Below are positions 1 through 5,659 of a stretch of DNA of 5,659 nucleotides, in pieces. The notes under the pieces were generated by a model that was not told the DNA's origin, ran no database searches, and worked only from the letters and a program-made list of their open reading frames with translations. The stretch is from Clostridia bacterium (lineage in GTDB: Bacteria; Bacillota; Clostridia; Oscillospirales; CAG-272), in assembly GCA_017540285.1 (NCBI GenBank), contig JAFYBI010000456.1, positions 1-5,659 of the forward strand, read 5' to 3'. Within the stretch, counting starts at the first letter, position 1, and the number at the start of each line of letters is the position of its first letter. A program made the position numbers and the translations under genes.

Positions 1-175
1 AGTCGCGGATGGAGTCCTTGATGAGGTTCTGACCGGACTCGGAGCACATATAGGTATAATCCTGAGATACGACCACGGAGGGCTCGCGTCCCAGCGCTTC
101 GGCTACAGCCTTCACATCGACGGTCGCCGCGATGTTCGTGCCGCAGTGACAGACAAACACACCGATTTTCTGCAT
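1..175 (-). CDS. hdrA: HdrA-like heterodisulfide reductase subunit A, N-terminal fragment
   Basis: Only the first 58 codons are present; the gene continues past the left edge. The fragment begins MQKIGVFVCHCGTNI, with Cys9 and Cys11 in a VCHCG motif, followed by VDVKAVAEAL and the YTYMCSESGQNLI segment with Cys44. This order is typical of the N-terminus of HdrA proteins. HdrA is the FAD and iron-sulfur subunit that, in HdrABC complexes, takes electrons from a partner and can bifurcate them. It starts 19 nt after the stop of the HdrC-like gene. The ATG at 175 has an AGGAG about 11 nt upstream, a slightly long spacing. It is the third gene of a B-C-A cluster. The family is clear, but whether this is a full-length HdrA or a fusion cannot be seen, and neither can its flavin domain or ferredoxin-like C-terminus. 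Confidence 0.9.
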   Translation of the reverse strand, partial: MQKIGVFVCHCGTNIAATVDVKAVAEALGREPSVVVSQDYTYMCSESGQNLIKDSIRD

Positions 176-194
176 ACGATCTCGCTCTCCTCTC

Positions 195-578
195 TCACTT
201 CGCGAATTTTCTCAGGGCGGTGACGAGCGCCTGAGGCGGGAGATCCTCGTCCGCCTGCGCGGGAAGATCGTCGGGGGTGAGGTGGTTCTGGCCCTTCTGC
301 CGGATGACCTCCAGCCGCACGGCCTCGATGACCTTGGCGGGTTCCACGCCGCGCGGACAGCGTTCCACGCACGCGAAGCAGGTCAGGCATTCAAACACCG
401 ACGGCGAGGCCATCAGCGCCTCGATCTCTCCCCGCTCGACCATGTAGACGAACTGGTGCGGGTGGTACGCCATCGCGCCGTAGTTCGGGCAGGTCGCGGA
501 GCATTTGCCGCAGCGCATGCATTTCTGCACCGCCGCGCCGCTCATCCGCACGATGCGGTCTTTTCTCACGTCGTTCAT
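195..578 (-). CDS. hdrC: HdrC-like 4Fe-4S subunit of heterodisulfide reductase
   Basis: This small soluble protein of 127 residues has two ferredoxin-type cysteine motifs: Cys20, 23, 26 and 30 (CMRCGKCSATCP), and Cys64, 67, 70 and 74 (CLTCFACVERCP). Together they can bind two [4Fe-4S] clusters. The segment between them (HPHQFVYMVERGEIEALM) is typical of HdrC. In HdrABC complexes HdrC passes electrons between HdrA and the catalytic HdrB, which fits its position between those two genes. The ATG at 578 lies 9 nt after the hdrB stop, and that TGA overlaps the ribosome-binding site (TGAGGAGG, 4 nt before ATG). Translational coupling with hdrB is therefore likely. The polar C-terminal tail from about residue 97 carries no motif. 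An sdhB/glpC-type iron-sulfur protein is the main alternative, but the neighbours favour HdrC. Confidence 0.9.
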   Translation of the reverse strand: MNDVRKDRIVRMSGAAVQKCMRCGKCSATCPNYGAMAYHPHQFVYMVERGEIEALMASPSVFECLTCFACVERCPRGVEPAKVIEAVRLEVIRQKGQNHLTPDDLPAQADEDLPPQALVTALRKFAK

Positions 579-587
579 GGCGCCTCC

Positions 588-1376
588 TCATTCTCCGCCG
601 AGCCCCAGCGCGTCGGCGAGGACTTCGGTGAAATAGCGGACCGGGATCGGCTCGTCCGTGTTCTTTGTCAGGTTGTAGAGGCAGAGCGGGCAGGCCGTGA
701 TCATGAAGTCCGCGCCCATCTCCCGGGCGCTCTCCTTCACCGCGTTGCTCCGCTGCTTCGCCGTCTCCCGGTCGGACAGGGTGAGATACCCGCCGCAGCA
801 CTCGTTGCGCATCGGATAAAGGACCGCTTCGGCGCCGAGCGCGCGGATGAAGTCCTCCATGACCGTCGGGTTCTCCGGATCGTCGAAGGCGAGGACCGAC
901 GACGGCCTGAGGAGCAGGCACCCGTAATACGCGGCGATCTTCTTGCCCGTGAGGGGCCGCTTCACGCGCTTTTTCAGCTCGTCGAAGCCCACCTCGTCCC
1001 GGAGCAGCTCGAGGTAGTGCACGACCCCGCCCTCTCCGTGGTATGCCGGCTCGCCCTTCAGATAGTTGTTGACCTTGAAATCGAAGTCCGGGTTGACGGC
1101 AAACTCGTGATTGGTCTGCTTCAGGACGTTGTAGCACGCCGAGCAGACCGCCGCGACCCGTCCGTCCCCGATTTCGCGCCCCGCGGCAAGCGCACGCACG
1201 GCGGCAAGCTTCGTCGCGATCTCGTCCTTTGCCGAGGTGTACGCCCCGCCGCAGCACTGCCACGCAGGGATCTCTTCGAATTCGATCCCGAGCGCAGCCG
1301 CCGTCTCCCGCGCGGTGCGGTCCAGGGCTTTGGCCCGGTTTTTCAGCGTGCAGCCGGGATAGTATGCAATTTTCAT
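588..1376 (-). CDS. hdrB: HdrB-like CCG-domain subunit of heterodisulfide reductase
   Basis: The 262-residue protein contains two complete CCG domains. The first has Cys9, Cys41-Cys42, Cys78 and Cys81 (YPGC, WQCCGG, CSAC). The second has Cys153, Cys193-Cys194, Cys229 and Cys232 (YYGC, NECCGG, CPLC). In methanogen HdrB these two sets bind noncubane [4Fe-4S] clusters that split a disulfide. Because both are intact here, disulfide or related redox chemistry is plausible, though the physiological disulfide in a bacterium is unknown. I chose the ATG at 1376 because MKIAYYPGC is the usual family start and GGAG lies about 12 nt upstream. An in-frame ATG at 1478 would add 34 residues made only of the intergenic repeat sequence. 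The gene follows fumC after a 143-nt gap and leads directly into hdrC. A GlpC- or LutA-type CCG protein is a less likely alternative, given the hdrC and hdrA neighbours. Confidence 0.9.
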   Translation of the reverse strand: MKIAYYPGCTLKNRAKALDRTARETAAALGIEFEEIPAWQCCGGAYTSAKDEIATKLAAVRALAAGREIGDGRVAAVCSACYNVLKQTNHEFAVNPDFDFKVNNYLKGEPAYHGEGGVVHYLELLRDEVGFDELKKRVKRPLTGKKIAAYYGCLLLRPSSVLAFDDPENPTVMEDFIRALGAEAVLYPMRNECCGGYLTLSDRETAKQRSNAVKESAREMGADFMITACPLCLYNLTKNTDEPIPVRYFTEVLADALGLGGE

Positions 1377-1403
1377 CGTTTGTTTCTCCGTCTTTATAAC
1401 AGG

Positions 1404-1507
1404 GAAGAACGAAGAACGGACAGTGAATGACTTTGGAAGATCTGCTTTGCGGATCGTTTTTGTTTGCGGAGCAAACATTCCTCAGCTGTTCACTCTTCAC
1501 TCTTCAC
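1404..1507. repeat. Heptad-repeat, MITE-like intergenic element between fumC and hdrB
   Basis: On the plus strand, one end carries three 7-bp units (TGTTCAC, TCTTCAC, TCTTCAC at 1487-1507). The other end carries GAAGAAC twice (1404-1417) followed by GGACAGTGAA. The two ends are therefore roughly inverted relative to each other (AGTGAA against TTCACT). Between them are two adjacent hairpins: GATCTGC-TTT-GCGGATC (1439-1455), followed by GTTTTT on the plus strand, and GTTTGC-GGA-GCAAAC (1462-1476). No protein is supported here. The layout resembles a small non-autonomous repeat or dispersed palindromic element. It fills nearly the whole gap inside an otherwise tight operon. I see no target-site duplication and no second copy in the window, so mobility is inference. 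Confidence 0.5.
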
Positions 1508-1519
1508 TTATCACTCCGT

Positions 1520-2902
<1,383 letters not shown>

Positions 2903-2927
2903 CTTCTCTTCTCCTTCGTTTTCCTTC

Positions 2928-3872
2928 TCAGATCGTCAGGCCGTCGATGACCTCGCGCAGGCTGGCCGCGCTCCTGTGAAGCAGCGCCATCTCCCCGTCG
3001 GAGAGCGGCGTGATGAGCTTGCCGCGCAGCCCGTCCCGCCCGACGATCGAAAGCGTCGAGAGGCAGATGTCGTCGAGGCCGTATTCGCCGTGCATCATCG
3101 ACGAGACCGTCAGCGTGGTGTCCATGCCGTCCACGAGGCACTTGCAGATGTGGCAGGTCGAGAGCGCGATGGCGTAGTAGGTCGCGCCCTTGCGCTGGAT
3201 CACGCGCCCGCCGGATTTCTTGATGTAGGTCTCCATCTCCTCGTGGTCGATCGGCGCGTAGAGGTTGTCCTTCGAAGTGACGGCGCGGTGGTAGTCGTCG
3301 ACCGGGACGTTCGAGATGTTCGCGATGGACCACGGCACGAACGAGGTGTCGCCGTGCTCGCCGAAGACGTAGGCGTGGACGTTCTGCTGGTTGATGCTGT
3401 AATACTCCGAGATGCGCGCGCGGAGGCGGGAGGTGTCGAGGATCGTGCCGGTGCCGATGATCTTGTCCTCCGGCAGATCGGAGAAGCGGCAGAAGACGTA
3501 GGTCAGGATGTCGACCGGGTTCGAGACGATGATGTAGGTCGCGTCCGGCGCGAAGGTCGTGATCTGCGGGATGATGGTCTTCAGGATATCGACGTTGGTC
3601 TGCGCGAGGTCGAGGCGGGTCTGTCCCGGCTTGCGCGCGACGCCGGAGGTGAGGATGACGATGTCGGAATCGCAGGCGTCGCGGTAGCTCCCGGCGTAGA
3701 TGGTGACGGGCGAGCAGAACGGCGTTCCCTGCCGGATGTCGAGGGCCTCGCCGAGGGCTTTTTCGCCGTTGATGTCGATCATGACGATCTCGGAGGCCAG
3801 CCCCTGCACGGCCAGCGTGTATGCGATGGTGGAGCCGACCGATCCGGCTCCGATGATGGTGATTTTGGTCAT
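2928..3872 (-). CDS. mdh: LDH/MDH-family NAD-dependent dehydrogenase, probable malate dehydrogenase
   Basis: The 314-residue cytoplasmic enzyme has a Rossmann NAD site (GAGSVG, 8-13) and Asp33 at the end of strand two, which indicates NAD rather than NADP. Catalytic residues are visible: Arg86 in the mobile loop, Asn118 (VSNPVD), Asp146 and Arg149 (LDTSRLR), and His173 (GEHGD). Overall it resembles L-lactate dehydrogenase, as in the 142-182 region and RKGATYYAIA. However, the specificity loop reads GVARKPGQTR, with Arg80 where LDHs carry Gln (equivalent of Gln102). Arg at this position is the classic determinant for oxaloacetate/malate. The fumC gene 25 nt downstream also favours malate. Many automated annotations would call it L-lactate dehydrogenase, and lactate activity cannot be excluded. 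The start at 3872 has GGAGG 8 nt upstream. It is the first gene of the operon, behind its own promoter. Confidence 0.85.
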   Translation of the reverse strand: MTKITIIGAGSVGSTIAYTLAVQGLASEIVMIDINGEKALGEALDIRQGTPFCSPVTIYAGSYRDACDSDIVILTSGVARKPGQTRLDLAQTNVDILKTIIPQITTFAPDATYIIVSNPVDILTYVFCRFSDLPEDKIIGTGTILDTSRLRARISEYYSINQQNVHAYVFGEHGDTSFVPWSIANISNVPVDDYHRAVTSKDNLYAPIDHEEMETYIKKSGGRVIQRKGATYYAIALSTCHICKCLVDGMDTTLTVSSMMHGEYGLDDICLSTLSIVGRDGLRGKLITPLSDGEMALLHRSAASLREVIDGLTI

Positions 3873-3888
3873 GGAATCGTCCTCCCGG

Positions 3889-3906
3889 GCGCCGTTTTCG
3901 AGGCGC
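3889..3906 (-). promoter_or_regulatory. Hairpin just upstream of the mdh ribosome-binding site
   Basis: The predicted 5' leader of the mdh transcript contains a perfect 5-bp GC stem (GCGCC/GGCGC) with an 8-nt loop. It ends 2 nt before the GGGAGG ribosome-binding site at 3881-3886. It could influence translation initiation or mRNA stability. It does not match any riboswitch class I know, and it is short enough to be incidental. Confidence 0.3.
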
Positions 3907-3922
3907 AGAATAATCTATGGTA

Positions 3923-3951
3923 ATTATAGCAAAAAGCGCGTCAAATTGCAA
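3923..3951 (-). promoter_or_regulatory. sigmaA-type promoter with extended -10 for mdh-fumC-hdrBCA
   Basis: On the minus strand, TATAAT at 3923-3928 is preceded by TGC, forming an extended -10 (TGCTATAAT). TTGCAA at 3946-3951 serves as the -35 with an exact 17-bp spacer. The predicted start lies near 3916, giving a leader of about 44 nt before the mdh ATG. The surrounding AT-rich patch stands out from the GC-rich background. I see no obvious Rex-type or other operator palindrome overlapping it. Confidence 0.8.
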
Positions 3952-4027
3952 TCCCGCAGACGATCAAAATCGGTGCCCGCGCGCGGTTTTTTTTCGGCGG
4001 ATGCGCAGAAATCCCCCGCCTGGCATG

Positions 4028-4070
4028 AAAAAGCCGCCGCACCCTCCCGCGCGGGAGCATGAACGGCAGC
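4028..4070 (-). terminator. Probable intrinsic terminator of wecB
   Basis: Beginning 20 nt after the wecB stop, the minus strand reads GCTGCCG (4064-4070), which pairs with CGGCGGC (4033-4039) in a 7-bp stem with one G-U pair, followed directly by TTTTT (4028-4032). Inside the loop is a perfect 14-bp palindrome, CTCCCGCGCGGGAG (4044-4057), that stacks a second stem. The U tract is short, so efficiency is uncertain. Its position between wecB and the next promoter fits a transcription boundary. Confidence 0.65.
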
Positions 4071-4089
4071 CTCTCCGATGTTCACGATG

Positions 4090-5190
4090 TCACAGCCTCT
4101 CTTCGAGGATGTCGGCGATCCGGCGGCAGGCCTCCCCGTCCCCGTAGGGATTCGACGCCCGCGCCATGCGCTCGTATTCGTCCCGGTCCTCGAGCAGGCG
4201 CCGGAAGTTTTCGTAAATGACCTCCTCGTCCGTCCCGACCAGCTTCAGGGTCCCCGCGGCGATGCCCTCGGGGCGCTCGGTCGTATCGCGCATGACGAGC
4301 ACGGGCTTGCCGAGCGACGGCGCCTCCTCCTGGATCCCGCCGCTGTCCGTCAGGATCATGTAGCTCTGCGCCATGAAGTTGTGGAAGTCGAGCACCTCGA
4401 GCGGTTCGATGATGTGCACCCGTTCGCAGCCGCCGAGCTCCTCCGCCGCCGCTTCCCGCACGAGGGGATTCATGTGGATCGGATAGATCGCCGCGACGTC
4501 CGGATGCTCGTCGATGATGCGGCGGATCGCGCGGAACATGTGGTGCATCGGCTCGCCGAGATTCTCCCGCCGGTGCGCCGTCAGCACAATCAGGCGCTTG
4601 CCCTTCGCCCAGGCGAGCTCGGGATGCGTATACCCCTCGCGCACGGTCGTTTTCAGCGCGTCGATCGCCGTATTGCCCGTCACCCAGATCGAGGCGGGGT
4701 CCTTGCCCTCGCGGAGCAGGTTGGCCTTGGCCGTCTCCGTCGGCGCGAAGTTGAAGCGGGAGACGATCGAGACCGCCTGCCGGTTGAACTCCTCGGGATA
4801 GGGGGAATCGATGTTGTAGGTCCTCAGCCCCGCCTCGACGTGGCCGACCGGGATCTGCATATAGAAGCAGGCGAGCGCGGTCGCGAACGTGGTGGAGGTA
4901 TCGCCGTGGACGAGGACGACGGCGGGCTTTTCCTCCTCGAGCACCCGGCGGATGCGTTCGAGGATATTCACCGTCACGTCGAAGAGGGTCTGCTTCTCCT
5001 TCATGATCGAGAGGTCGTAGTCCGGCACGACGCCGAACGCGTCGAGGACCTGATCGAGCATCTGGCGGTGCTGTCCGGTCACGCAGAGGACCGTATCGAG
5101 GGCATCGCGCCGTTTCAGCTCGAGCACGAGCGGGCACATTTTGATCGCCTCCGGTCTTGTGCCGAAGACCACCATCACTTTTTTCTTCAT
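4090..5190 (-). CDS. wecB: UDP-N-acetylglucosamine 2-epimerase, non-hydrolysing
   Basis: This cytoplasmic enzyme interconverts UDP-GlcNAc and UDP-ManNAc and supplies ManNAc units for teichoic acid linkage units, capsule or other surface glycans. The 366 residues match the family length. The start MKKKVMVVFGTRPEAIKMCPL is characteristic. Further landmarks are TGQHRQMLDQVL (38-49), VHGDTST with Asp97, HVEAGLR with Glu119, PYPEEFNRQ with Glu133, TAHRREN with His206, and the UDP-binding DSGGIQEEAPSLGKP (282-296) followed by TERPEG. Asp97, Glu119, Glu133 and His206 correspond to the catalytic set known from E. coli WecB. The ATG at 5190 is preceded by GAAGG and six Ts. The gene has its own consensus promoter and a probable terminator, so it seems monocistronic; no glycosyltransferase or dehydrogenase partner is in view. 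mnaA is an equivalent name. Confidence 0.97.
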   Translation of the reverse strand: MKKKVMVVFGTRPEAIKMCPLVLELKRRDALDTVLCVTGQHRQMLDQVLDAFGVVPDYDLSIMKEKQTLFDVTVNILERIRRVLEEEKPAVVLVHGDTSTTFATALACFYMQIPVGHVEAGLRTYNIDSPYPEEFNRQAVSIVSRFNFAPTETAKANLLREGKDPASIWVTGNTAIDALKTTVREGYTHPELAWAKGKRLIVLTAHRRENLGEPMHHMFRAIRRIIDEHPDVAAIYPIHMNPLVREAAAEELGGCERVHIIEPLEVLDFHNFMAQSYMILTDSGGIQEEAPSLGKPVLVMRDTTERPEGIAAGTLKLVGTDEEVIYENFRRLLEDRDEYERMARASNPYGDGEACRRIADILEERL

Positions 5191-5198
5191 AAAAAACC

Positions 5199-5245
5199 TT
5201 CAAAAAACTTCGAAATCGTCAAAGCTTTCAAAAAGCTTCGAAATC
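5199..5245 (-). repeat. Direct repeat and hairpin in the wecB leader
   Basis: The minus strand carries GATTTCGAAGCTTTTTGAA (5227-5245), and 28 nt later GATTTCGAAGTTTTTTGAA (5199-5217), identical at 18 of 19 positions. The first copy overlaps an inverted repeat, TCGAAGCTTT-TTG-AAAGCTTTGA (5219-5241), a 10-bp stem with one G-U pair and a 3-nt loop. The second copy runs into the wecB ribosome-binding site, so the duplication places a copy of that site's flank further upstream. Possible roles are binding of a regulator, mRNA structure, or simply a slipped duplication; the sequence alone does not decide. Confidence 0.6.
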
Positions 5246-5247
5246 AT
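5200..5247 (-). CDS. Possible 15-residue leader peptide upstream of wecB
   Basis: An ATG at 5247, 6-7 nt after the predicted transcription start, opens a 15-codon frame, MISKLFESFDDFEVF. Phe occurs at every third position from residue 6 (6, 9, 12, 15). Its TGA overlaps the wecB ribosome-binding site (TGAAGG), which would allow translational coupling. Against it: there is no real ribosome-binding site, so it would need near-leaderless initiation, and the 28-nt repeat that builds it is not a multiple of three. The peptide may be accidental. Confidence 0.2.
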   Translation of the reverse strand: MISKLFESFDDFEVF

Positions 5248-5260
5248 TGCTGCTGTCTTC

Positions 5261-5289
5261 ATTATACAGGGATTTCTCCGATTTGTCAA
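5261..5289 (-). promoter_or_regulatory. Consensus sigmaA promoter of wecB
   Basis: On the minus strand, TTGACA (5284-5289) and TATAAT (5261-5266) are separated by exactly 17 bp, a perfect match to the sigma70/sigmaA consensus in all 12 positions. Transcription should begin near 5254, giving a leader of about 64 nt before the wecB ATG. Such a perfect promoter suggests strong expression unless something represses it, and the leader repeats are the obvious candidate site. Confidence 0.9.
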
Positions 5290-5296
5290 GAGGCAC

Positions 5297-5316
5297 GGCG
5301 GGGGGAGGGGTGGGGG
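5297..5316 (+). other. G-rich homopolymer tract upstream of the wecB -35
   Basis: The plus strand shows GG-C-G6-A-G4-T-G5, with 17 of 20 bases being G, beginning 8 bp upstream of the -35 hexamer of wecB. The G-rich strand is the template strand of wecB. Four G-runs of at least two bases could form a two-tetrad quadruplex, while a three-tetrad form would need the G6 run to be split. Such tracts are also prone to length variation. No function is shown. Confidence 0.4.
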
Positions 5317-5355
5317 AGCTCACTTCGCAAGCCCGCGGAGAACGGGTCAGGCAGT

Positions 5356-5416
5356 TCATCCAGCCTGCGCGGCTGCGCTTGCGGATTCCATGCTGGTTAT
5401 CTCCTTTATGAAGGAG
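5356..5416 (-). other. Hairpin-masked ribosome-binding site with 11-codon ORF
   Basis: On the minus strand, CTCCTT-CATA-AAGGAG forms a perfect 6-bp hairpin (5401-5416). The AAGGAG half is a good ribosome-binding site 9 nt before an ATG at 5391 that opens MESASAAAQAG, ending at 5356. The arrangement looks like a masked translation signal, but the ORF is very short and alanine-rich, and chance is a fair explanation. It lies between the structured region to the right and the wecB promoter. Confidence 0.2.
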
Positions 5417-5428
5417 AGGAAAAGGTCA

Positions 5429-5659
5429 GAGAAAGTCCTGCGGGACTTTCTCCCATTGAATATTGCCTTGCGGCGCACCTAATGAGGACTCGGGTTCACT
5501 GAGTGAAACCGGCGGGTCGGGCCCTCTTAGGAATCACCCGGCCCCCAAGGCCGTTCCCGCCTTGGGAATCCACCCTGCCTCGGGTACAACCTCCCTTCTG
5601 TTTTGGAAGCGTTGTCCAATGAGGCATAACGCCTCTTCCTTTCTTGATTACAGGGAGCC
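5429..5659 (-). ncRNA. Candidate structured RNA or palindromic element, family unknown
   Basis: This stretch lacks a credible protein frame but is full of inverted repeats. They are: a perfect 10-bp stem GAGAAAGTCC/GGACTTTCTC with a 4-nt loop (5429-5452); a stem 5478-5487 with 5523-5531 (CCTAATGAGG with CCTCTTAGG, one bulge) enclosing a smaller hairpin at 5493-5510; a perfect 8-bp stem CCCAAGGC/GCCTTGGG (5544-5551 with 5559-5566); a 5-bp stem GAGGC/GCCTC (5621-5635) that competes with GGAAGCGTT/AACGC...TTCC (5605-5639); and, read on the minus strand, GCC-GCAA-GGC (a GNRA-type loop, near 5466-5475). I do not find the hallmark motifs I know for RNase P, tmRNA, SRP RNA or a T-box. A 6S-like RNA or a dispersed repeat element remains possible. 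The strand is a guess based on the GNRA loop and the direction of neighbouring genes. Confidence 0.35.

Noticed and set aside
1377..1400. TATAAA-like -10 just upstream of hdrB as a separate promoter
   Set aside because: There is no acceptable -35 at 16-18 bp, and the transcript would start at the ribosome-binding site itself.
282..1430. Long plus-strand open frame of 382 codons opposite hdrC and hdrB
   Set aside because: It is the antisense shadow of two clearly recognised iron-sulfur genes in GC-rich DNA; the translation is rich in Arg, Ala and His and has no family motif.
588..1478. Longer HdrB start at 1478
   Set aside because: The 34 extra residues come from the intergenic repeat, whereas the ATG at 1376 has a ribosome-binding site and gives the conserved family N-terminus.
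3923..3944. TTGACG at 3939-3944 as the -35 for mdh
   Set aside because: The spacer to TATAAT would be only 10 bp; TTGCAA at 3946-3951 gives 17 bp.
3977..3994. Plus-strand terminator: CCGCGCGCGG palindrome followed by eight Ts
   Set aside because: The hairpin can form only about 3 bp with a 4-nt loop, and no plus-strand gene leads into it.
4078..5502. Plus-strand open frame of 474 codons opposite wecB
   Set aside because: It covers wecB in antisense, runs through the wecB promoter and the G tract, and has low-complexity composition.
5290..5659. CRISPR array or protein gene at the right end
   Set aside because: There are no regularly spaced identical repeats. Minus-strand frames are stopped or have composition unlike the neighbouring genes.

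Overview
The window looks like chromosomal DNA of a GC-rich anaerobic bacterium, most likely a Gram-positive member of the Clostridia. This is inferred from the HdrABC-type iron-sulfur proteins, the LDH-like dehydrogenase and the strong sigmaA-type promoters. No 16S rRNA or other decisive marker is present. All recognisable genes lie on the minus strand, so they are described here from right to left.

Right end (5191-5659): no convincing protein gene. Positions 5429-5659 hold a dense series of perfect or near-perfect inverted repeats that could form a structured RNA of unknown family. Next come a short hairpin, a G/C-homopolymer tract, and a perfect TTGACA-17 bp-TATAAT promoter. The promoter drives wecB (UDP-GlcNAc 2-epimerase, 4090-5190) through a leader carrying a 28-bp-period direct repeat, a hairpin and a possible 15-residue leader ORF. 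wecB ends at a probable intrinsic terminator (4028-4070), so it appears to be a single-gene transcription unit for ManNAc-type surface polysaccharide precursors.

Centre and left (1-3951): a second promoter, with an extended -10, starts a probable operon. The order is an LDH/MDH-family dehydrogenase carrying a malate-type arginine (2928-3872), class II fumarase fumC (1520-2902), then after a 143-bp repeat-containing gap hdrB, hdrC and the start of hdrA, which runs off the left edge. The Hdr genes are tightly packed (9 and 19 nt gaps).

Taken together, oxaloacetate -> malate -> fumarate enzymes are followed by an HdrBCA electron-transfer module. This suggests a reductive C4 branch whose reductive step, perhaps fumarate reduction or a bifurcating reaction, is linked to Hdr proteins. 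The reductase itself is not in view. The most interesting items are this gene neighbourhood, the malate-type residue in an LDH-like scaffold, the unidentified structured region at the right end, and the duplicated leader of wecB.
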